A stretch of DNA of 64,000 nt from CAWCPR01 sp963797475 (GTDB lineage Bacteria; Chloroflexota; Anaerolineae; Anaerolineales; UBA4823), in contig CAWCPR010000003.1 of the NCBI GenBank assembly GCA_963797475.1, positions 868,001-932,000 of the forward strand, written 5' to 3'. Position numbers and translations under genes: made by a program. The notes under the pieces were generated by a model, which was given only the letters and a program-made list of their open reading frames with translations, was not told the DNA's origin and ran no database searches. This document shows positions 34,677 through 42,098 of this stretch, piece after piece; positions within the stretch are counted from its first letter, which is position 1, and each line of letters opens with the position of its first letter.

Positions 34677-35825
34677 ATGCCAGCCTTGCAGCCCGGGCCA
34701 GTCGTGCTTTTCGGTTCCGGCGAAACCTCCCCCAGTGGGCGGCAAGTGTTCGAGTGGGTATTCAATCTTTACCCTGCGGCTGCCAGAGTAGCCCTCCTGG
34801 AGACCCCGGCCGGCTTTGAATTAAATTCTGCCCAGGTCACCGGGCGGGTGGCCGAATTTCTCCACCGCCGGCTGCAGAACCACGCGCCGCAGACTGTGGT
34901 GATACCGGCCCGCAAACGGGGTACGCCGTTCAGCCCGGACAATCCTGAGATCCTGAGGCCGCTGCTGGAGTCAGACATCATTTTCATGGGCCCAGGAAGC
35001 CCAACCTATGCTGTCCGCCAACTGCACAGCAGCCTGACCTGGCATTTGCTCATCGCTCGGAACTACCTGGGAGCGGCATTGGTGCTCGCCAGCGCGGCCA
35101 CCGTCGCCATTGGCGCCCAGGCCTTACCGGTCTACGAAATCTACAAAGTAGGTGAAGACCCGCATTGGAAACCCGGGCTGGATTTTTTCGGTCTTTTCGG
35201 TCTGCGGCTGGTGTTCGTCCCGCACTGGAATAACACCGATGGCGGCGACGAGCTGGATACCAGCCGCTGTTTCGTAGGAAAATCCCGCTTTTCCGAGCTG
35301 GTCTCCATGCTCCCGGCCGACTTAACCGTGCTGGGGATCGACGAGAAAACCGCGCTTTTCATCGACCTGCAAGCCGGGACCTGCCAGGTCGCCGGCCTCG
35401 GCGGCGTGACCCTCATTCACACCGGTCCGGCCCACACGGGCGCTTCCGGCCTGGTCGAATTGCAAGGTACAGGATTAGTAGAGGTCGCTCGCCAACGCCA
35501 GGGTCACATCCACCAATACACCCGCGGCCAAACCTTTCCACTCGGTGAATGCGGCCCTTTCAGCCTGCCGGCGCCGGGAGCCGGCGTTCCCGAGGAAATC
35601 TGGCAAGAGGCGCTGGCTGCGGAACGCCGACGAGTCGCCCGGCCGCGGCCAGAAGTTGGGCCTGTGGAAATCCCGCTTGAGCTGCAGGAACTGGTCACGA
35701 AGCGCCAGATGGCCCGCGGCCGCAAAGACTGGGCCGCCGCCGACCGCCTGCGGGATGAAATCGCCCGGCGCGGCTGGCAGGTAGTGGATACGCCGGACGG
35801 GCCCCGGCTAGAGCCGCCGGACTAG
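34677..35825 (+). CDS. Peptidase S51/class I GATase-like domain fused to a cysteinyl-tRNA-synthetase C-terminal motif
   Basis: A 382-residue protein. Residues about 1-290 resemble the S51/cyanophycinase-like branch: VVLFGSGETSPSGRQVFEW, ESDIIFMGPGSPTYAVRQL, LASAATVAIGAQALPVYEIY. The catalytic Ser region is Ala-rich (LASAA), so peptidase activity is doubtful. Residues about 330-382 (KRQMARGRKDWAAADRLRDE, then GWQVVDTPDGPRLEP) reproduce the C-terminal motif of cysteinyl-tRNA synthetases (R-x-x-K-D-W/F-x-x-A-D-x-x-R-D...D-T-P-x-G). The ATG at 34677 follows GGAGAAAGACGAG; the longer open frame inside the previous gene is rejected. The function of the fusion is unknown. Confidence 0.75.
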   Translation: MPALQPGPVVLFGSGETSPSGRQVFEWVFNLYPAAARVALLETPAGFELNSAQVTGRVAEFLHRRLQNHAPQTVVIPARKRGTPFSPDNPEILRPLLESDIIFMGPGSPTYAVRQLHSSLTWHLLIARNYLGAALVLASAATVAIGAQALPVYEIYKVGEDPHWKPGLDFFGLFGLRLVFVPHWNNTDGGDELDTSRCFVGKSRFSELVSMLPADLTVLGIDEKTALFIDLQAGTCQVAGLGGVTLIHTGPAHTGASGLVELQGTGLVEVARQRQGHIHQYTRGQTFPLGECGPFSLPAPGAGVPEEIWQEALAAERRRVARPRPEVGPVEIPLELQELVTKRQMARGRKDWAAADRLRDEIARRGWQVVDTPDGPRLEPPD

Positions 35826-35846
35826 CGCCAGGCAGGCTGCGCCTTG

Positions 35847-35874
35847 TTGGAGCTTTCCACTTCTCCGGTATAAT
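35847..35874 (+). promoter_or_regulatory. Candidate promoter of the 35957 dehydrogenase gene
   Basis: TTGGAG (35847-35852), 16 bases, TATAAT (35869-35874). It would give a leader of about 76 bases; CAGGAGCTGCC stands before the ATG. Confidence 0.6.
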
Positions 35875-35956
35875 TGGCCCCAGGGCCGGATTTCGAACGC
35901 TCAACGACAACGTTCACAACGTATCCTCTAATCTTTAGACCATTTCAGGAGCTGCC

Positions 35957-36853
35957 ATGTCAAACCTTCTCTCCGCCGGCTATATCGGGCTTGGCTTAAT
36001 GGGCAAACCCATCGCGACCAACTTGCTCAAAGCCGGTTTCCCCCTGGTCGTCCATAACCGCAGCCGCCCCGCCGTAGATGAGCTGGCGGGCCTGGGCGCA
36101 GTTAGCGCCTATTCGCCGGCTGAGGTGGCTCGCCAGGTGGACGTCGTCTTCACCAACCTCCCGGACACGCCGGATGTCGAGCAGGTCGTCCTGGGCAGCC
36201 AGGGTATTCTGGAGGGCGCCCATCCCGGCTTGATCTTCGTCGACAACTCCACGATTAAGCCGGCCGCCGCCCGGCGCATCGCCCAGGCGCTGGGAGAAAA
36301 AGGGGTCGCCAGCCTGGACGCGCCGGTGAGCGGCGGGGATATCGGAGCGCGGAATGCGACCCTCACCATTATGGTCGGCGGTCCGGCGGACGCCCTGGAG
36401 CGGGTGATGCCGCTTTTCCAGGCGATGGGCAAGAAGATCACCTACGTTGGGGAGAGCGGCGCAGGTCAAATCGCCAAGGCCGCCAACCAGATCATGGTCG
36501 CGGCCCAGATGGTCGCCATGGGCGAGCTGCTGGTTTTCGCCAAAAAATCTGGCGCCGACCCGCAGAAAGTGGTGGAAGCCATCCGGGTTGGCGCCGCGCA
36601 GTGCTGGACTCTGGATACCAAGCCGCCGCGCCTCTTCGAAGGCAACCGCTCGCCCGGCTTTAAGGCGTACATGCAGGCCAAAGACCTGGCGATTGTGCTC
36701 GAAACGGCTCGGGAATATGGCATCCCGCTGCCCTCGGCAGCCGTTCACGCTCAGCTTTACAACGCCATGCTGGAAATGGGCATGCCGGACCTGGACAACT
36801 CTGCCGTGATCGGCATCCTGGAGATCCTGGCAGGCACCTCGCTGCTGGGTTGA
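35957..36853 (+). CDS. 3-hydroxyisobutyrate dehydrogenase / tartronate-semialdehyde reductase family oxidoreductase
   Basis: A 298-residue beta-hydroxyacid dehydrogenase. Family motifs occur in order: cofactor loop YIGLGLMGKPIATNLLKAGF, substrate loop DAPVSGGDIGARNATLTIMV, catalytic Lys in GQIAKAANQIMVA, and the cofactor-binding KDLAIVLETAREYGI. The NRS after the first strand suggests NADP. GarR-like reduction of tartronate semialdehyde, or oxidation of 3-hydroxyisobutyrate, are both possible. It has its own promoter and a terminator-like structure behind it. Confidence 0.9.
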   Translation: MSNLLSAGYIGLGLMGKPIATNLLKAGFPLVVHNRSRPAVDELAGLGAVSAYSPAEVARQVDVVFTNLPDTPDVEQVVLGSQGILEGAHPGLIFVDNSTIKPAAARRIAQALGEKGVASLDAPVSGGDIGARNATLTIMVGGPADALERVMPLFQAMGKKITYVGESGAGQIAKAANQIMVAAQMVAMGELLVFAKKSGADPQKVVEAIRVGAAQCWTLDTKPPRLFEGNRSPGFKAYMQAKDLAIVLETAREYGIPLPSAAVHAQLYNAMLEMGMPDLDNSAVIGILEILAGTSLLG

Positions 36854-36858
36854 CCGGC

Positions 36859-36906
36859 GGCCTGGAGCGCACACGCTCCGGCGAACACACCCGCCAGGCC
36901 CTTTTT
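36859..36906 (+). terminator. Candidate terminator after the dehydrogenase gene
   Basis: GGCCTGG (36859-36865) pairs with CCAGGCC (36894-36900), followed by CTTTTTG. An inner hairpin GGAGCG/CGCTCC (36864-36879) sits in the long loop. It starts five bases after the stop codon. Confidence 0.55.
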
Positions 36907-36997
36907 GATCGGGTATACTTATACAAGTGAGGAGAAAGCGCCAGGCCTTTTGACCCCAAGAGGCCAGCGCTTCTCTATTTCATTTAAGGAGTTTTGA

Positions 36998-37606
36998 ATG
37001 TTTCGCAAAAGCGTTTTGATCGCAGCCATTCTCTTCGCGTTAGTTTTGGCAGCCTGCTCGGGCGCGCCGGGCCCGGCGGCGACAAAACAGCCGGCGGTTT
37101 CCGCCCAGGCAGCCAATGAATCCTGCCCGGTAGGCGCCTGGTCTCTGAGTGATGCAGACACTTACGTACGCACGATTATCCCCAAAGATGCTTTTGAAAA
37201 AGGCACCCTCAAATTCGACAATGCCACAGGCAGGATGGTTTATATATTTACGAAAGAGGGCCAGGTCAGCATCCAGGCCCGCCATTTCATGACCAACTTC
37301 AAGATGACGGACCAGCTAGGGACCATGGGCTTGTTCATCACCATCGACGGCGACGCCACGGGCGAGTATCAATTGGACGGAAACAAGATCCGAGTTTCCA
37401 ACGTTCAAAACGGCAAGCTCAACTATTTGGCCGTGCTGGAGGATACCAAGATGATGGAGTCTCAAAACCCCAGTGAGTTTGCTCCCCTGTTCTTAACCTC
37501 GAACTCGCCGATGTCCGTCGATTGTTCAGGCGACCAGCTCAGCCTGCAAGTCCCTAACCTTCCAGAGGAAGCCCAGGCGATTAATTTCACCCGAATTTCT
37601 CCTTGA
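36998..37606 (+). CDS. Small lipoprotein of unknown function
   Basis: A 202-residue exported lipoprotein: signal VLIAAILFALVLAAC with lipobox LAAC (Cys20), a short Ala/Pro linker, then a single globular domain. Features are CPVGAWSLSDADTYVRTIIP, FDNATGRMVYIFTKEGQV and a C-terminal Cys in SVDCSGDQLSLQVP that may pair with the early Cys. The pattern 'W.L.d...Y........' followed by an antiparallel sheet resembles lipocalin-like bacterial domains, but I cannot assign it. ATTTAAGGAG precedes the start, and TATACT at 36914-36919 may be its -10. Confidence 0.72.
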   Translation: MFRKSVLIAAILFALVLAACSGAPGPAATKQPAVSAQAANESCPVGAWSLSDADTYVRTIIPKDAFEKGTLKFDNATGRMVYIFTKEGQVSIQARHFMTNFKMTDQLGTMGLFITIDGDATGEYQLDGNKIRVSNVQNGKLNYLAVLEDTKMMESQNPSEFAPLFLTSNSPMSVDCSGDQLSLQVPNLPEEAQAINFTRISP

Positions 37607-37875
37607 TCGAGATCGCTAAAACCCCAAAAATTACCAGGAATCTCATATCACTATCCCTGCAACCATAAACGAATTTCAACGTATACTAATTTAGCCGCAC
37701 GATCCAATCGCGCCGTTTGCTGCATGGCCTGTTGGATAACCAAGAGACGTAGAATGAGGTGCAGCGCCGTTCGAAATCCATCAAAAGCGCAGGGCTGAGA
37801 TGCTTTTCGACCGAGAGCCACCGTTGGAGCAAACGAGCGTGAAAGAACAAACAGGCCAGTCATAGGAGCAATTCT

Positions 37876-38469
37876 GTGCAGGATGTCGAGCCGCAATGGC
37901 TCCTCCAGGCGCAAAGAGGCGATTCTCAAGCCTTTTCACGGCTGGTGGAGACCTATCAAAAACCTGTTTACAATTTGTGCTACCGGATGTTGGGCAACGC
38001 CGAAGATGCAGAGGACGCCTCGCAGGAAACCTTTTTGCGTGCTTACCGGTCGATGAAACGCTATGACAACAGCCGGCCGTTTTCCACCTGGTTGTTATCC
38101 ATCGCTGCGCACCACTGCATCGACCAGATCCGCCGGCGGCGTATGTCGATCGTCTCGATCGAAGAGCTGCCTGTGCCGGACGTCCCCGACATCTCCCCAG
38201 GGCTCGAATCCAAAGTTGGCCTGAAGGAGGAACAGCGCCGCATCCGGACGCTTTTGGAAACTCTGGAACCGAAAGATCGTGCTGCTGTCGTAATGTATTA
38301 TTGGTATGACTTTTCCTACGAAGAGATTTGCCAGGCGCTCTCCCTGACGTTGAGCGCCGTCAAGAGCCGCCTCCACCGGGCCCGGAGGGCGATGGCCCAG
38401 GCATGGATGGATCAACAACCCAAATCTTACATTGCAGAAAGGATGCGCCATAAATCACCAGCCTTTTGA
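37876..38469 (+). CDS. ECF (sigma-W/RpoE-like) RNA polymerase sigma factor
   Basis: A 197-residue sigma factor. Region 2 is at about residues 20-85 (YQKPVYNLCYRMLGNAEDAE, DASQETFLRAYRSMKRY, FSTWLLSIAAHHCID). Region 4 is at about 125-180 (LEPKDRAAVVMYYWYDFSYE, LTLSAVKSRLHRAR). It starts at GTG with AGGAG seven bases upstream. The next gene encodes its likely membrane anti-sigma factor and overlaps by 38 bases, the usual arrangement for surface-stress regulons. The intergenic region upstream (37607-37875) has a TATACT at 37682 but no clear autoregulatory ECF site. Confidence 0.93.
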   Translation: MQDVEPQWLLQAQRGDSQAFSRLVETYQKPVYNLCYRMLGNAEDAEDASQETFLRAYRSMKRYDNSRPFSTWLLSIAAHHCIDQIRRRRMSIVSIEELPVPDVPDISPGLESKVGLKEEQRRIRTLLETLEPKDRAAVVMYYWYDFSYEEICQALSLTLSAVKSRLHRARRAMAQAWMDQQPKSYIAERMRHKSPAF

Positions 38470-39004
38470 AGATTGGCTCTTAGGCGATCGCGATCGCTCT
38501 AACAACCCTTTAAACCTGCAGGAGACAGCAGCTTTGCAAGAACACCTGGAGAACTGCACCTCTTGCCGCTCACTGGCGGAGGCCTGGAAGGGGGCTGAAA
38601 GCCAACTGCGCTCCGCTGAAATCATCGCGCCACAGCCTGGTTTCACTTTACGCTGGGAAATGCGACTAAAAGATGAAACACGGCGGCTGCACCGGCGGCA
38701 GTCTTTGGCTATGCTGGGCTTCAGCATCGCTGCTGTGATCATGCTGTTCGGCTCGTTGGCCATCCTCTCCTGGCCGGCGCTGCAATCACCCAGCCTGTTG
38801 CTGTGGTCCTGGTTTTACCGTTTTCTAGCGGTCGTCTCCATCTTTGGCACGGCCCAAGACTTCCTGGCCAGCATCTTCCATACCGCGATCGGAATGATTT
38901 CTCCGATCTGGTGGGTGTTGTTCGCTGGATTTCTGAGCGAGCTTGCGGTGCTTTGGGTGGTCTCGTTCCGTATACTGACTTCGCCACGGAGTGTAACGAA
39001 ATGA
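38432..39004 (+). CDS. Membrane anti-sigma factor with zinc-finger-like N-terminus
   Basis: A protein of up to 190 residues. The cytoplasmic part has the ZAS/zf-HC2 pattern H-x3-C-x2-C (EHLENCTSCRSLAEAW). Hydrophobic segments follow at about 90-112 (LAMLGFSIAAVIMLFGSLAI), about 120-140 and about 160-182 (WVLFAGFLSELAVLWVVSF). It would hold the upstream sigma factor at the membrane until a signal. The start is uncertain. TTG 38432 lacks a ribosome site, while AAAGGA just precedes an ATA codon at 38450, so initiation at a rare codon cannot be excluded. Its stop overlaps the next ATG (ATGA). Confidence 0.82.
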   Translation: MQKGCAINHQPFEDWLLGDRDRSNNPLNLQETAALQEHLENCTSCRSLAEAWKGAESQLRSAEIIAPQPGFTLRWEMRLKDETRRLHRRQSLAMLGFSIAAVIMLFGSLAILSWPALQSPSLLLWSWFYRFLAVVSIFGTAQDFLASIFHTAIGMISPIWWVLFAGFLSELAVLWVVSFRILTSPRSVTK

Positions 39005-40104
39005 AGCGCATATCCGCACTTACACTGCTTTTAATATTGTTTCTGGCCCTGGCCTGGCCGCAAACGGCTCGGGCTCAAGGCCAGGAAGGCGACAAGTTCG
39101 TCCTGGGGGGCACCTACACCCTGCCGAGCGGGGAAACCCTGGATGGGAACCTGTTTATCTTCGGAGGGACAGCCACGATCGAGGCTGGCTCTCAGGTAAA
39201 CGGCGATGTGCTGCTGGCAGGCGGCTCGCTGGTGGTGAAAGGAGAAATTAAAGGCAATATCGCCGCCACCGGCGGGTTGATTGACCTAAGGGATAACGCC
39301 GTTGTGAACGGCGATGTGACCGCCATTGCCGCCAGCCTGGAACGCGATCCCGGTGCGGAGGTAAAGGGTAAGGTGAACACGAATGTCACCGGGCCGCTGC
39401 AGGTTACTACGCCCGGATTCATCGACGTGCCGAATATGCACGTCGACGCCTACCCCATCTGGCGAGTTTTTTGGTACTTTTTGCGTTCCTTCTTGTGGGC
39501 GGCTTTGGCAATCCTGGTGGTGCTTTTTCTGCCGCACCAGGTGGAGCAAACAGCTCAAACTGCGATTTCACAGCCGTTGATCAGCGGCGGTCTGGGGATA
39601 ATGACGGTGATTGTCCTGCCGATTCTGCTCGTGGTCGCGGCGATTACTATTATCGGGATCCCGGTCAGTCTACTTGGCGCTCTCCTGCTGGTGATCACCT
39701 GGAGCTTTGGGATTATCGTCATCGGCACCGAGGTGGGTAGACGCCTGGCGCAGATTTTCAACCAGGAATGGGCGTTGGCCCTGGAAGCCGGCCTCGGCAC
39801 CCTCCTGCTGACACTGGTGACCAATGGGCTGGGACTGATCCCCTGCGTTGGCTGGATCCCAGCCGCCCTGGTTGGGGTAGTTGGCCTGGGCGCAGTCTTA
39901 TTATCTCGCTTCGGCACCCAGCCTTACCCTCCGGTCTCGGCTGTTCAGCCCTGGACTCCAACAGCGACCCCGCCTGCGGCGTCCCCGCTGCCAGATAGCC
40001 AGGAACCGGCCATCCCTGAAATTCCGCCGGCCGCCTCGCCTGAAAGCGAGCCGCCTGCCGCGACCGGGCAGGAGGCAGAACCGCCGGAACAGCCTCCGGC
40101 GTGA
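39001..40104 (+). CDS. Membrane protein with bactofilin-like polymer-forming domain
   Basis: A 367-residue protein. The signal peptide (ALTLLLILFLALAWPQTARA) is followed by about 110 residues of right-handed beta-helix-like repeats (LDGNLFIFGGTATIEAGSQV, NGDVLLAGGSLVVKGEIKG, VNGDVTAIAASLERDPGAEV), similar to polymer-forming cytoskeletal/bactofilin domains but extracytoplasmic. Four or so membrane helices follow (ILVVLFLPH; IMTVIVLPILLVVAAITII; LGLIPCVGWIPAALVGVVGL), then a Pro/Glu/Ala-rich tail. It is coupled to the anti-sigma gene and is probably a target or sensor in the same surface-stress operon. The open frame upstream of 39001 overlaps the anti-sigma gene and is rejected. Confidence 0.82.
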   Translation: MKRISALTLLLILFLALAWPQTARAQGQEGDKFVLGGTYTLPSGETLDGNLFIFGGTATIEAGSQVNGDVLLAGGSLVVKGEIKGNIAATGGLIDLRDNAVVNGDVTAIAASLERDPGAEVKGKVNTNVTGPLQVTTPGFIDVPNMHVDAYPIWRVFWYFLRSFLWAALAILVVLFLPHQVEQTAQTAISQPLISGGLGIMTVIVLPILLVVAAITIIGIPVSLLGALLLVITWSFGIIVIGTEVGRRLAQIFNQEWALALEAGLGTLLLTLVTNGLGLIPCVGWIPAALVGVVGLGAVLLSRFGTQPYPPVSAVQPWTPTATPPAASPLPDSQEPAIPEIPPAASPESEPPAATGQEAEPPEQPPA

Positions 40105-40145
40105 TACGTGGACAAGCGCTTGAAGTTTAGGGATCTTGCCCGGCG

Positions 40146-40814
40146 CTAAGCCAGGAAGTGCAGCATCGCTCCCAGGACAATTAAGAATTGCCCCAGGTGG
40201 TAGCTGACGATCACACGCAGCTTACCGAGCGGCAGCGGCTTCACGAACTTGTTCCAGGCCAGGAATGTATCTGAAAGGAAGAACAGGAACGCTCCGGCGC
40301 TGGCCAGTAAGGCGGCGCCGGTATTCCAATCCGAGCGCAGCAAGGTGAGCAGCGCGGCCAGCAGCATCAGGCTGATGACCCCAGAATAAGCCAAAACCGG
40401 TAATTTCAATCGCTGGTTCCCAGAGGCAGCCAGGCCGGCTGAGACCCCGCGGTAAATCTGGGCCGCGGTGACCCCGACCAACAGCGCCAGGATCAGGCTG
40501 GGGATATTGAGCGGCGGCAGACTGGCATTAAACCCAACCACATAAGCCAGGTGGGCTATTAAGAAGGATACCAGGCCGGGGATAAACCGCTCACGTGGCA
40601 GCATCAAGAAGATGTCACCCAGCAGAGAAAAGGCCAGGCCAATCCCGAACCAGGTCAGGTAAGTTGTGAACGCGCCGGCCTGCCACAGCCAGAGCAGCAG
40701 AGCTACCATAACCCCTGGCTTGGCGATGATTTCAAGCGGCTTCCAGGATCTTGCCACAGCGAGCCAATCCAACGCAGCGGCAGTCAGGGCGATGGAGGGG
40801 AAGAGATAATTCAT
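40146..40814 (-). CDS. YhhN/TMEM86-family membrane protein (lysoplasmalogenase-like)
   Basis: A 222-residue integral membrane protein with seven or eight helices. Family landmarks are KPLEIIAKPGVMVALLL, LAFSLLGDIFLMLPRERFIP (the conserved GD), GLVSFLIAHLAYVVGFN (HLxY), FLFFLSDTFLAWNKFVKPLP and VIVSYHLGQFLIVLG. The polar residues in these helices (Asp, His, Asp, Tyr/His) are the proposed active site. Relatives hydrolyse lysoplasmalogens in animals and some bacteria; the bacterial substrate here is unknown. It lies 26 bases downstream of era on the same strand, probably co-transcribed. Confidence 0.88.
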   Translation of the reverse strand: MNYLFPSIALTAAALDWLAVARSWKPLEIIAKPGVMVALLLWLWQAGAFTTYLTWFGIGLAFSLLGDIFLMLPRERFIPGLVSFLIAHLAYVVGFNASLPPLNIPSLILALLVGVTAAQIYRGVSAGLAASGNQRLKLPVLAYSGVISLMLLAALLTLLRSDWNTGAALLASAGAFLFFLSDTFLAWNKFVKPLPLGKLRVIVSYHLGQFLIVLGAMLHFLA

Positions 40815-40840
40815 TTGTAAGGCTTACCCGGCGGGCAGCT

Positions 40841-41749
40841 TTAATACCCAAACCAGCGCAGCACTTTCTCATCATTGCGCCAGTTCTTCCGCACTTTAAC
40901 CCGCAAGCGCAGGAAAACCTTGCGTCCGCTCATCGCTTCGATCTCCTCGCGGGCGGCTGTACCAATTTTCTTCATCATCGCACCGCCCTGCCCGATCACG
41001 ATCGGCTTATGCGATTCTTTTTCGACGAACAAAGTCGCTTCGATGTATGCGCCATTGCCGCCTCGCTCCTGGTATTGGTCAATGCGGATGGCGATCCCGT
41101 GCGGGATTTCGTCGCGCAGCAAGTTCAAAGCCAACTCACGGATCAGGTCGGCGGCGATATCACGCTCATACAGGTCGGTCACCTGCCCTTCCGGGAAAAA
41201 GGGTGCGCCCTGCGGCAAGCGATCTAAAATCCTGACGAGCAGCAGGTCAAGATGAGTCCCCTGGGCAGCAGAGATTTCCACAGCCTCTGCCTGGGGCGCC
41301 AGCTCGATAAAAGCCCGGCTGTTCGCCTGCAGGGCGTCTTGCTCTCCCAGATCGATTTTATTCAGGGCGAGGATTACAACCAGCTTGCGATTCAAGTTTG
41401 CAAGCAAATCGACCATCAGGCTGTCTTCCGGATCGGGCGGCTGGCTGGCATCCACCACGAACAACGCCAGGTCGCATTCCTGCAAGGTCTGAGCGGCTTC
41501 CTGGTTCATGTTCTCGCCCAACTTGTGACGGGGCAGGTGGACGCCGGGCGTATCGACGAAGATGACCTGGGCATTCTCCAGGGTCAGGATGCCCATCTGG
41601 CGCTTGCGGGTGGTTTGAGGCCGCGGCGAGACTGCGGCGATCTTCTGCTGGAGCAGGGCATTGACCAGGGTGGATTTACCTACGTTGGGGCGACCCATCA
41701 CGGCGACAAACCCGGAACGGTAAGAATCAGAGGAGTTGGCTTCTGGCAT
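40841..41749 (-). CDS. era: GTPase Era
   Basis: A 302-residue ribosome-assembly GTPase. G1 is GRPNVGKSTLVNALL, G2 TTRKRQMGI, G3 DTPGVHLPRHKLG, G4 LNKIDL and G5 EISAAQG. The C-terminal KH domain contains KPIVIGQGGAMMKKIGTAAR and FLRLRVKVRKNWRND. It binds the 3' end of 16S rRNA during 30S maturation. Length and motif order are normal. On the minus strand a TAGAAT (-10-like) ends six bases before the ATG, so the transcript may be leaderless. Confidence 0.97.
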   Translation of the reverse strand: MPEANSSDSYRSGFVAVMGRPNVGKSTLVNALLQQKIAAVSPRPQTTRKRQMGILTLENAQVIFVDTPGVHLPRHKLGENMNQEAAQTLQECDLALFVVDASQPPDPEDSLMVDLLANLNRKLVVILALNKIDLGEQDALQANSRAFIELAPQAEAVEISAAQGTHLDLLLVRILDRLPQGAPFFPEGQVTDLYERDIAADLIRELALNLLRDEIPHGIAIRIDQYQERGGNGAYIEATLFVEKESHKPIVIGQGGAMMKKIGTAAREEIEAMSGRKVFLRLRVKVRKNWRNDEKVLRWFGY

Positions 41750-41756
41750 GCCCTCA

Positions 41757-41762
41757 TTCTAT
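41757..41762 (-). promoter_or_regulatory. -10 element (TAGAAT) of era, leaderless arrangement
   Basis: On the minus strand TAGAAT is followed by six bases and then the era ATG. No -35 close to consensus is seen, and a separate ribosome site is absent. Confidence 0.35.
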
Positions 41763-41897
41763 CAGAGAACGGGATTGCAGAACATACAGGGTCTACCGGC
41801 TTCGCAGGGATTTCTTCCTCTGCAATCCCTCAATAGCTGACAACGGACTGTTCCCACGGATATGCAAAAATATTAATAAAGTTTTAATAGAATTTGC

Positions 41898-41926
41898 TTG
41901 ACCCCGCTATTAATTATCGGTATAAT
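41898..41926 (+). promoter_or_regulatory. Strong sigma-70-type promoter of rpoB
   Basis: TTGACC (41898-41903), exactly 17 bases, TATAAT (41921-41926). The start would lie near 41933, giving a leader of about 166 bases that contains the hairpin at 41999-42040. This is the best consensus promoter in the window. Confidence 0.85.
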
Positions 41927-41998
41927 ACTCTTTTGTCTAATTGGGCCCAAAATTTGCTATTTCAATGGATCAAGCATTAGGGCACCGAAAAAATCAGC

Positions 41999-42040
41999 GC
42001 GTAAAACGTAGTGAATTCTAAACCACTTAACGTTTTACGC
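41999..42040 (+). promoter_or_regulatory. rpoB leader hairpin
   Basis: GCGTAAAACGT (41999-42009) pairs with ACGTTTTACGC (42030-42040), extended inside by AGTG/CACT with a two-base bulge. TTT follows the 3' arm. It might attenuate or stabilise the rpoB transcript. Confidence 0.6.
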
Positions 42041-42098
42041 TTTCCGCATGTTAGCCATAAACGATATTCAAGCAGGCTAAACTTATAGGAGAGAAAGC

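Noticed and set aside
38803..39000. Upstream extension of the polymer-forming membrane protein
   Set aside because: It overlaps the anti-sigma gene; ATG 39001 begins a proper signal peptide and shares an ATGA overlap with the preceding gene.
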